Below are positions 57,518 to 64,000 of a stretch of 64,000 bases of DNA, one piece after another. The position numbers and the translations under genes were made by a program. The stretch is from Kaistia sp. 32K. Lineage in GTDB: Bacteria > Pseudomonadota > Alphaproteobacteria > Rhizobiales > Kaistiaceae. Every line of letters starts with the position of its first letter. The first letter of the stretch is position 1. The stretch lies in NCBI RefSeq assembly GCF_016629525.1, contig NZ_AP024269.1, positions 3,980,001-4,044,000 of the forward strand. The letters are read 5' to 3'. The notes under the pieces are model-generated. The model worked only from the letters and a program-made list of their open reading frames with translations, was not told the origin of the DNA and made no database searches.

Positions 57518-57814
57518 ATGTCTGAAACCGACACGCCATCGCGCGACGACGCTCTCACCGACGTCGAGGCCGACGCCTCGACTTCGGCGCTGCGCCGCCG
57601 ATCCGCGAAAGCCGAAGGACAAGCCCTGGTCACCGTCTCGCTGGACCTGAGCGAGCGGGTGATCGACTTCTTCAAGATCGAGGGCGGCGACTGGCAAGCC
57701 CGCGTCAACGACGCGCTCAACCTGCTGGTCAATCGCCAGAACGCGCGCGACGCGAAGAAGCGAGCCCGGCTCCGGGCCCGCAGCGCCGTCCGTCGCCGAA
57801 CGGTCGCCGGCTGA
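57518..57814 (+). CDS. BrnA-like antitoxin family protein
   Basis: 98 residues. The C-terminal half (VTVSLDLSERVIDFFKIEGG then DWQARVNDALNLLV) matches the BrnA ribbon-helix-helix antitoxin fold. The N-terminus is acidic and Ser/Ala-rich, and the end is Arg-rich. No BrnT toxin gene lies beside it, so here it is a stand-alone DNA-binding protein. GGGGA precedes the ATG. It may regulate a distant target or be a remnant of a toxin-antitoxin pair. Confidence 0.82.
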   Translation: MSETDTPSRDDALTDVEADASTSALRRRSAKAEGQALVTVSLDLSERVIDFFKIEGGDWQARVNDALNLLVNRQNARDAKKRARLRARSAVRRRTVAG

Positions 57815-57989
57815 CCGGTTCACGTGAAACATCAGTGCCTTGCCGCAACGCAATGCGGCGGGACGGGAGGGATCTGCCCCTTCGTCTCTCCCATAATGCG
57901 GCAGGCTGAGGATGGACCTGCCCCTGACCTCTCCCATGAAGGCAGGCCCTCTCGCATCCTTGTCCAGCCGTCATGCAGCGCTCGATTTC
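57815..57989. other. gene-free stretch with degenerate type B ends
   Basis: No gene is supported here. CTCTCCCATAATGCGGCAGG and CCTCTCCCATGAAGGCAGG look like decayed type B ends. The whole gap 57815-58480 is repeat-rich. Confidence 0.5.
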
Positions 57990-58273
57990 CATCATCCTGA
58001 GGTGCCCGAGCGCAGCACGGGCCTCGAAGGACGGACGGTCGAGGGGCAGTTTGTCGATGCACAGCCGCTCTGCGTGTATCGATGGGCAACTGGACCGAGC
58101 CACCCTCCGCCGTCATCCCGGCGAAGGCCGGGATCCAGACACTCCGGCCAGTGGCCGACAGGCTGAGCCAAGCTTTCTTGACCTGTGTTCATGGGCCCCG
58201 GCCTTCGCCGGGGTGACGGCGTTCCCTGGACCCTCCTTCGAGGCCCGGCTTCGCCGGGCGCCTCAGGATGACG
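57990..58273. repeat. nested palindromic elements: type C ends around a type A-like pair
   Basis: A type C element at 57990-58032 and its inverted partner at 58229-58273 enclose an inverted pair related to type A (58111-58140 and 58190-58220, sharing CCGGCGAAGGCCGG). This looks like one element pair inserted into another. Confidence 0.85.
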
Positions 58274-58480
58274 GTCGAGTTTTGCGAATGGGTCCGGGAG
58301 AATGGCCTCGGCGCACAAACATTATGGGCCAGACACTCAGGATGAGGGTCGAGACTTGGGAATGCAGACTGGAAGAGATCGGGCCAAGCCGAGGCGCGGC
58401 CGATCTGTGCCCCACGACACACCCGAGCGCTTCTGAACGTCGAGGCGCAGCTTCACGAAAGCGTCGGACCGGAGGCGCCC

Positions 58481-58819
58481 CTAGCTCCCCATGGCGTAAT
58501 TCATCACGCGCGTCAGCAGCGTGTAGTTGGACTCCGCCACCATGATGGCGACGAAGACCAGGATCAGCAGCGGCGGCAGCAGGATGGCGTAGATCAGCGT
58601 GAGGCGCTCCCACGCCATGTGCATGAAGAAGGCGACGATCAGCCCGGCCTTCAGCAGCATGAACAGGATGATCAGCCCCCAGCGCAACAGGCCCTGCACG
58701 CCGACATAGTCTACCATGTAGGAGCAAGCGCTGAGCACGAACAGCCAGCCCCAGACGGCGAGGTAGAGCTTGACCGGATGGTGCTGCTGCGTGTCGGCAT
58801 GAGCGGTCGCGTCGGACAT
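58481..58819 (-). CDS. cytochrome c oxidase subunit IV family protein
   Basis: 112-residue membrane protein with three predicted helices, of the prokaryotic cytochrome oxidase subunit IV (CtaF/CyoD-like) family. AFFMHMAWERLTLIYAILLP holds the conserved FFMH motif. It is the last gene of the oxidase operon, nine bases after the subunit III gene. This small subunit is thought to help assembly or stability. No terminator was found downstream. Confidence 0.88.
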   Translation of the reverse strand: MSDATAHADTQQHHPVKLYLAVWGWLFVLSACSYMVDYVGVQGLLRWGLIILFMLLKAGLIVAFFMHMAWERLTLIYAILLPPLLILVFVAIMVAESNYTLLTRVMNYAMGS

Positions 58820-58828
58820 GGAAACCTC

Positions 58829-59563
58829 CTACCAGAGGTAGAAAAAGGCGAAGATGAAGACCCAGACCAGATCGACGAAGTGCCAGTAGAGACCCATGAT
58901 CTCGACGGATTCGTACTGGCCGCGCCGGCTGGTGAAGAAGCCGCGCCGACCGCTGTCGAAATCGCCGCGCAGCACCTTTCGCGCCATGATGATCAGGAAG
59001 ATCACGCCGACGGTGACATGCGTGCCGTGGAAGCCGGTGATCATGAAGAAGGTCGAGCCGAACTGCGCCGCGCCCCAGGGGTTCTCCCAGGGCCGCACGC
59101 CCTCGCGGATCAGCTTCGTCCATTCGAACGCCTGCATGCCGACGAAGCAGGCGCCGAGCAGCGCCGTCAGCAGCATAAGGCGACCCGCCTTGCGGCGGTC
59201 GCGCAGATAGCCGTAGTGGACCGCGAGCGCCATGGTGCCGCTGCTTGAGATCAGCACGAAGGTCATGATGGCGATCAGGATCAGCGGCACCTCGGTGCCG
59301 CCGATCGTGAGCGCGAACACCTCGCTCGGATTGGGCCAGGGCACCACGGTCGACATCCGCGCCGTCATGTAGCCGACGAGGAAGCAGCCGAAGACGAAGG
59401 TGTCGGAGAGCAGGAACACCCACATCATCGCCTTGCCCCAGGAGACCCCCTTGAAGGAGCTCTGGTCGGAGGCCCAGTCGGCGACGAAGCCGCGCCAGCC
59501 GGACCTCCGCGGCGGCGCCGTTTCCGCCTGCAGGATCCGATCGTCGGCCAGATGATCCGCCAT
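58829..59563 (-). CDS. ctaE: cytochrome c oxidase subunit III
   Basis: 244-residue integral membrane subunit with about six to seven helices. Conserved regions include MMWVFLLSDTFVFGCFLVGY, the Glu-containing AFEWTKLI, and FMITGFHGTHVTVGVIFL, then the final GLYWHFVDLVWVFIF. Subunit III supports proton uptake and turnover stability. A second subunit III-like gene lies directly upstream, as in the Bradyrhizobium coxMNOP cluster. Confidence 0.93.
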   Translation of the reverse strand: MADHLADDRILQAETAPPRRSGWRGFVADWASDQSSFKGVSWGKAMMWVFLLSDTFVFGCFLVGYMTARMSTVVPWPNPSEVFALTIGGTEVPLILIAIMTFVLISSSGTMALAVHYGYLRDRRKAGRLMLLTALLGACFVGMQAFEWTKLIREGVRPWENPWGAAQFGSTFFMITGFHGTHVTVGVIFLIIMARKVLRGDFDSGRRGFFTSRRGQYESVEIMGLYWHFVDLVWVFIFAFFYLW

Positions 59564-59572
59564 GCCCGCCTC

Positions 59573-60277
59573 CTATGTCAGCAATCGACGGCAAATCGCG
59601 ACGAAGTCGCCGATCCGGCCGGTGAGCAGGCCGAGCAGGACCAGCCAGATCAGCAGCAGCACGTGCCAGTAGGTGGCGCAGAGATCGACGCCGAGGCGGA
59701 GCTCGGCCACGCCGGCGCCACGCAGCATCTTTCGCGTGACCCGCCCGAGCGCGACCAGCCCGCCCGCCACATGCACGCCATGCAGCGCCGTCACCAGATA
59801 GAAGAACGCATTGGCGGGATTGCTGGCGAGATAGTAGCCCTCGGCGTTCAGCTGCCGCCAGGCGACCAACTGGCCGGCGAGGAAGACGAGCGCCGTGAAG
59901 CCGCCGGCAAGCACCCCGGTGCGGACGCTTTCGAGATCGCCGCGCCGCGCGCCCGTCCGCGCCGTCTCCAGCGCCAGGCTGCTGACGAGGAGGGCGAAGG
60001 TGTTGGCATAGAGGATGCCGGGGAGCCGCACCGACCGCCAGTCGCCCTGCCCGGCCCGCATCAGATAGGCGCTGACGGTGAGTGCGAACAGCGAGCCGAC
60101 CACGACGAGGAACACCGCCAGCCCGATCCGCGCCACCAGCGACGGCGTCGGATCCGGCGCCGCCATGCCGCCGATGACGCCGACCTCGAGCCAGGGCTTC
60201 GAGAACAGCCCCTGCCGCGCGAGCCACCAGAAAATGGCGGCCATGACGACGAGCAGGAAGACCAGGATGACGCTCAC
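59573..60277 (-). CDS. second subunit III-like cytochrome oxidase protein
   Basis: 234-residue membrane protein of the cytochrome oxidase subunit III superfamily. It has FFYLVTALHGVHVAGGLVALG and the C-terminal CATYWHVLLLIWLVLL, equivalent to the family HGxHV and YWHFVD regions, but the acidic residue of the latter is lost (YWHVLL). The start is GTG overlapping the ctaD stop (GTGA). Its place between subunit I and a canonical subunit III mirrors coxO in coxMNOP. Confidence 0.88.
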   Translation of the reverse strand: MSVILVFLLVVMAAIFWWLARQGLFSKPWLEVGVIGGMAAPDPTPSLVARIGLAVFLVVVGSLFALTVSAYLMRAGQGDWRSVRLPGILYANTFALLVSSLALETARTGARRGDLESVRTGVLAGGFTALVFLAGQLVAWRQLNAEGYYLASNPANAFFYLVTALHGVHVAGGLVALGRVTRKMLRGAGVAELRLGVDLCATYWHVLLLIWLVLLGLLTGRIGDFVAICRRLLT

Positions 60278-62070
60278 CTTGGCTCCTCCGTGACCACATG
60301 GCCCGGCCCGCCGGGACCCGGATCGTTCTGGGCGAGGAAATCCTTGGCCGTGCCGGGCACGCTGTAGTCATAGGCCCAGCGATAGACGACCGGCCGTTCC
60401 GCGCCCCAATTGCCGTGCGGCGGCGGCGTTTCCGGCGTCTGCCATTCGAGCGTGGTGGCGCCCCAGGGATTGCCGCCGGAGGGCCTCCCGTACCGGAGGC
60501 TCCAGGCGAGGTTGAACAGGAACAGGATCTGCGCCGCGCCGACGACCAGCGCCGCGATGGTCATGAACTCGTTCAGCGTATGCACCGAGGGCGGCACGAA
60601 GGCCGTATCGCCCATCTCGAAATAGCGCCGGGGCACGCCGAGCAGGCCGATATAGTGCATCGGGAAGAACACCGCATAGGCGCCGAGGAAGGTCACCCAG
60701 AAATGGATCCGCCCCATCGTCTCGTTGAGCATGCGGCCGGTGATCTTCGGGTACCAGTGATAGATCGCGCCGAAGATGACCATGATCGGCGCGACGCCCA
60801 TGACCATGTGGAAATGCGCCACCACGAACATGGTGTCGGAGAGCGGCACGTCGACGACGACATTGCCGAGGAAAAGGCCGGTCAGCCCGCCATTGACGAA
60901 GGTGACGATGAAGCCGAGCGCGAACAGCATCGGCACGGTGAAATGGATGTCGCCGCGCCAGAGCGTCAAAACCCAGTTGTAGACCTTGAGCGCCGTCGGC
61001 ACCGCGATGATCAGCGTCGTCGTGGCGAAGAAGAAGCCGAAGCCCGGATTCATGCCGCTCACATACATGTGGTGCGCCCAGACGACGAAGGAGAGCGCGC
61101 CGATGATGACGATCGCCCAGACCATCATCCGGTAGCCGAAGATGTTCTTGCGGGCATGCGTGCTGATCAGGTCGGAGACGATGCCGAAGGCCGGCAGCGC
61201 GACGATGTAGACCTCGGGATGGCCGAAGAACCAGAACAGGTGCTGGAACAGGATCGGGCTGCCGCCGGCGGTGTTGAGCGGCTCGCCCATGGCGATGATC
61301 GACGGCATGAAGAAGCTGGTGCCGAACAGCCGGTCGAACATCATCATGACGGAGCCGACGAACAGCGCCGGAAACGCGAGCAGCGCCATCACCGTCGCCG
61401 TGAAGATGCCCCAGACGGTGAGCGGCATGCGCATCAGCGTCATGCCTTTCGTCCGGCCCTGCAGCACGGTGACGACATAGTTCAGGCCGCCCATGGTGAA
61501 GCCGATGATGAACAGCATCAGCGACGCCAGCATGATGATGATGCCCCATTGCTGGCCGGGCGTGTTGGCGAGGATCGCCTGCGGCGGATAGAGCGTCCAT
61601 CCCGCGCCGGTCGGCCCGCCGGGGACGAAGAACCCGGCCGCGAGCACCAGAACGGCGAGCAGGTAGATCCAGTAGCTGAGCATGTTGAGATACGGGAACA
61701 TCATGTCCCGCGCGCCGAGCATCAGCGGGATCAGATAGTTGCCGAAGCCGCCGAGGAAGAGCGCCGTCAGCAGGTAGACCACCATGATCATGCCGTGCAT
61801 GGTGATGAACTGGTAGTAGCGGTCGGCGTCGATGAAGGGCAGCGCGCCCGGATAGGCGAGCTGGATGCGCATCAGCCAGGAGAGCACCAGCGCCACCAGC
61901 CCGATCGCCGTCGCCGTCAGCGCATACTGGATGGCGATGACCTTGGCGTCCTGCGAGAAGACGTATTTCGTCACCCAGCTGGTCGGATGGTAGAGCTCCA
62001 GCTCGCCGGCATGCCCGGCGGCATGTCCGTCGCCGCCATGCCCTGATCCGCCATGCGTCAGATCCACCAT
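60274..62070 (-). CDS. ctaD: cytochrome c oxidase subunit I
   Basis: 598-residue catalytic subunit of a heme-copper oxidase, binding low-spin heme, heme a3 and CuB. At least twelve helices. Signatures: HGMIMVVYLL, FWFFGHPEVYIVALPAFG (active-site His and the A1-type Glu), WAHHMYVSGM (CuB His pair) and VVAHFHMVMG (heme ligands). The N-terminus is His-rich. Retention of GHPEVY points to the A1 class with a D-channel glutamate. It lies between the subunit II gene and the two subunit III-like genes. Confidence 0.97.
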   Translation of the reverse strand: MVDLTHGGSGHGGDGHAAGHAGELELYHPTSWVTKYVFSQDAKVIAIQYALTATAIGLVALVLSWLMRIQLAYPGALPFIDADRYYQFITMHGMIMVVYLLTALFLGGFGNYLIPLMLGARDMMFPYLNMLSYWIYLLAVLVLAAGFFVPGGPTGAGWTLYPPQAILANTPGQQWGIIIMLASLMLFIIGFTMGGLNYVVTVLQGRTKGMTLMRMPLTVWGIFTATVMALLAFPALFVGSVMMMFDRLFGTSFFMPSIIAMGEPLNTAGGSPILFQHLFWFFGHPEVYIVALPAFGIVSDLISTHARKNIFGYRMMVWAIVIIGALSFVVWAHHMYVSGMNPGFGFFFATTTLIIAVPTALKVYNWVLTLWRGDIHFTVPMLFALGFIVTFVNGGLTGLFLGNVVVDVPLSDTMFVVAHFHMVMGVAPIMVIFGAIYHWYPKITGRMLNETMGRIHFWVTFLGAYAVFFPMHYIGLLGVPRRYFEMGDTAFVPPSVHTLNEFMTIAALVVGAAQILFLFNLAWSLRYGRPSGGNPWGATTLEWQTPETPPPHGNWGAERPVVYRWAYDYSVPGTAKDFLAQNDPGPGGPGHVVTEEPR

Positions 62071-62179
62071 CAGGCGTCACCTCGCTCGGTTCCGGGGCGC
62101 CCTGCCCCGTCTCGTGATCGGCGCGTCCCGCCGCGCCGCATGCTGTTCCCGCCTCCGGCGCAAGCCGGGCGGCCCGGCG

Positions 62180-63037
62180 TCACCGCGACGACGAAGCGGC
62201 GCCGGGGCGCGGATCGAGCGGCGCATCGAGCGCGCTCGTCTTCGCCGGCGCCGTCATCTGCTGGAAGGTCTGCTGCTGGTCGAGCCAGGTCTGGTAGTCG
62301 GCCTCGGTATCGACGACGACCGTGCCGCGCATGTAGGGGTGGCCGACGCCGCAGAGCTCGGCGCACAGCACCTCGAAGGTGCCGGTCCGGGTCGGCGTGA
62401 TCCAGTAATAGGTGACCGAGCCGGGGATCATGTCCATCTTGGCCCGGAACTCCGGCACGAAGAAATTATGCACCGCGTCGACCGAACGCAGCAGCAGCGC
62501 CACCGGCTTGCCGACCGGCAGGTGGATCTCGCCGCCCTGCACGACGACGTCGTCCTGGCCGGCCGGATCGGCCGGGTCGATTCCGACCGGATTCTCCGGC
62601 GTGACGGCGCGCGTATCGGCGACGCCGAGGCGGCCGTCCTTGCCGGGCAGGCGATAGGCCCATTGCCATTGCTGGCCGACCACCTCGACGCTCGACGCGC
62701 CGGCCGGCACGGTGATGAAGCGGGCCCAGACCACCAGTCCCGGCGCCAGCATGGCGGCGACGCCGAGGCTCGTCACCACGGCGAGCCAGGTCTCGAGCCG
62801 CTTGTTCTCCGGCTCATAGGCCGCGCGGTGGCCCGGCCGGTGCCGGAACCGCCACAGGCAATAGGCCATGAACAGCAGCACGGCGGCGAAGACGGCGCCG
62901 GTGATCCAGAAGGTCAGGTTGATGGTGTCGTCGATATAGCCCCAGTTCGAGGCGATCGGCGTGAACCACCACGGGCTCAGGAGGTGGAACAGGACCGAGC
63001 CGACGACCACCAGGGCAAGGACAATTGCGATCAGCAT
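62180..63037 (-). CDS. ctaC: cytochrome c oxidase subunit II
   Basis: 285-residue CuA-containing subunit that accepts electrons from cytochrome c. Three hydrophobic segments precede the periplasmic cupredoxin domain. CuA ligands are visible: His in VDAVHNFFVPEF, then LCAELCGVGHPYMRG with two Cys, Glu, His and Met. The C-terminus is Pro/Ala/Ser-rich, without a fused heme domain. It opens the oxidase operon, 109 bases before ctaD; a cytochrome c gene precedes it on the same strand. Confidence 0.95.
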   Translation of the reverse strand: MLIAIVLALVVVGSVLFHLLSPWWFTPIASNWGYIDDTINLTFWITGAVFAAVLLFMAYCLWRFRHRPGHRAAYEPENKRLETWLAVVTSLGVAAMLAPGLVVWARFITVPAGASSVEVVGQQWQWAYRLPGKDGRLGVADTRAVTPENPVGIDPADPAGQDDVVVQGGEIHLPVGKPVALLLRSVDAVHNFFVPEFRAKMDMIPGSVTYYWITPTRTGTFEVLCAELCGVGHPYMRGTVVVDTEADYQTWLDQQQTFQQMTAPAKTSALDAPLDPRPGAASSSR

Positions 63038-63265
63038 CCCTTATTCTTCCCAGCCAGGAGAAAACGCGTCCTGCGGCAATGAATGAAGTGGATAGGCTTC
63101 CTGTCGCCGGTTCGCCCGCGACCACCCTTTTTGCGTTTCCTGCTCCTTGCGATCCCGAAGACCTCAGCACGGCCTGATCGAAGCGACCGGGTCGCCACAT
63201 GGGCGATCTTCAGTTTTCGCCTTTTCCCGACCGCACAGGCGGCCGGAGGACCTCATGGCCTGATC

Positions 63266-63655
63266 TCACTGCTTCTTGCCGTCCGGACCGAACTGCTTGA
63301 TGTAGGCGATGACGTTGTCGATGTCCTTGTCGTCCTTCAGGCCGACAAAGGTCATCTTGGTGCCCGGCACCTTGGCCTTCGGATCGTGGATGTATTCGCG
63401 GAACACCGTCTCGTCCCAGACGATGCCGGAGTTCTTGTTGGCGTCGGAATATTTGTAGCCCTCGACCGAACCCGAATGGCGGCCGAACAGGCCGTTCAGC
63501 TCCGGACCGACGGCGTTCTTGGCGTTCTCACCGATCTGGTGACAGGCCCGGCACTTCAGGAAAACCTTCTGGCCGAGCGTCGCGTCGCCATCCGCATGGG
63601 CCGCTGCCGGCGCGGCGAGAAGGGCCAGCATCACAACAAAGCCCCGTGAATTCAT
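63266..63655 (-). CDS. class I cytochrome c (c2/c550-like)
   Basis: 129-residue periplasmic electron carrier. Signal peptide FVVMLALLAAPAAAHA, heme site CRACH, and axial Met in PGTKMTFVGL. VGPELNGLFGRHSG and YSDANKNSGIVW are typical of soluble cytochrome c2. The start MNSRGFVVML has GGGAGG upstream; the frame opens 23 codons earlier. Directly upstream of the oxidase operon on the same strand, so it is a likely electron donor to that oxidase. Confidence 0.94.
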   Translation of the reverse strand: MNSRGFVVMLALLAAPAAAHADGDATLGQKVFLKCRACHQIGENAKNAVGPELNGLFGRHSGSVEGYKYSDANKNSGIVWDETVFREYIHDPKAKVPGTKMTFVGLKDDKDIDNVIAYIKQFGPDGKKQ

Positions 63656-63730
63656 CGAAGCCTCCCAGGAGCTTCGCGTCCGCTCCGCCGGGCTGCTGCC
63701 CCGAACGGCGTGCTCCGCTGTCAAGCTAGC

Positions 63731-63749
63731 ACATTCCGTAACGGGATGT
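63731..63749. promoter_or_regulatory. 19-base imperfect palindrome between cytochrome c and NIPSNAP genes
   Basis: Half-sites ACATTCCGT and ACGGGATGT around one central A match as an inverted repeat at eight of nine positions. The site is 75 bases upstream of the cytochrome c start and about 150 before the divergent NIPSNAP gene. A transcription-factor site is plausible, but I cannot name the factor. Confidence 0.4.
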
Positions 63750-63897
63750 CAGTTTAGAATGACTATGATCAGAGCCGTGATGAAGCGCGCTTTCCGGGCG
63801 CCCGTCCGAACGGGCCTTGCCTCGACCGAGAGACTCGGCTTGTCTCTCTCTGCGCAATCAAGCCGGATTGAACCGCAGCGAAAGCGCCGGAGAGGAA

Positions 63898-64000
63898 ATG
63901 ATCTACGAACTGCGCGTCTATACTTGCCTGCCCGGCCGCATGGCCGCCCTGCAGAAACGCTTCCAGGACCACACGCTGCGCATCTGGGAAAAACATGGCA
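63898..64000 (+). CDS. NIPSNAP family protein, N-terminal fragment cut by window end
   Basis: 34 codons are visible: MIYELRVYTCLPGRMAALQ, then KRFQDHTLRIWEKHG, the typical first strand and helix of the NIPSNAP ferredoxin-like fold. GGAGAGG lies just before the ATG. The rest is outside the window. Members are small cytosolic proteins of poorly defined function. Divergent from the cytochrome c gene. Confidence 0.85.
   Translation, partial: MIYELRVYTCLPGRMAALQKRFQDHTLRIWEKHG

Overview
The window is a GC-rich chromosomal segment from an alphaproteobacterium, most likely of the order Hyphomicrobiales (Rhizobiales). The evidence is the gene set and its local order: lysC-ptsP-prfA-prmC; comF-grxC-nit2-DUF1178 near ubiG; argJ-GNAT-mutT next to a PpiC-type isomerase and secA; bolA/dnaJ-like/cobS/cobT; a Suv3-like helicase followed by S4 protein, fdxA, carD and rpoH2; and a coxMNOP-style cytochrome oxidase. 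Almost everything is core chromosome. I see no prophage, insertion sequence, CRISPR array, tRNA or rRNA. The genus cannot be fixed from this sequence alone.

Layout. 0-8 kb: envelope M23 peptidase, a CatB-type acetyltransferase, the ClpB disaggregase and a DUF4167 protein with a long mixed-charge tail. 8-14 kb: a minus-strand lysC-ptsP-prfA-prmC cluster (aspartate kinase, nitrogen PTS enzyme I, RF1 and its methylase). 14-22 kb: ubiG, a comF/grxC/nitrilase/DUF1178 cluster, a BioC/NDUFAF5-like protein, an orphan Flp pilin and an argJ cluster. 22-31 kb: secA, an L,D-transpeptidase lipoprotein, accA, xerD with a 49-codon membrane gene in front of it, and aroK-aroB. 32-40 kb: bolA, a DnaJ-like protein, the aerobic cobaltochelatase subunits cobS-cobT, a phytase-esterase-like exported protein, a queuosine-precursor transporter, rpmB and DUF3108.

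40-48 kb: RNA and stress functions (Suv3-like helicase, S4 protein, fdxA, carD, rpoH2), then UPF0303, OsmC and a small acidic protein. 48-55 kb: a sugar ABC uptake operon with ROK kinase, GntR regulator and SIS isomerase, whose middle genes are joined by 4-base stop/start overlaps. 54-58 kb: reverse transsulfuration (cystathionine beta-synthase and gamma-lyase) and an orphan BrnA-like antitoxin. 58-64 kb: a cytochrome c oxidase operon with two subunit III-like genes, a class I cytochrome c, and the start of a NIPSNAP gene.

The least ordinary signal is intergenic. At least four families of inverted palindromic elements fill most gaps longer than about 200 bases, including two 158-base composites that differ at only four positions. 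Copies also sit inside operons, between cobS and cobT and between the sugar-binding protein and its permeases. I did not find a clearly new multi-gene system. The best candidates for a second look are this repeat network, the matching arginine-rich tails on two probable RNA proteins, and several unassigned operators and small genes.
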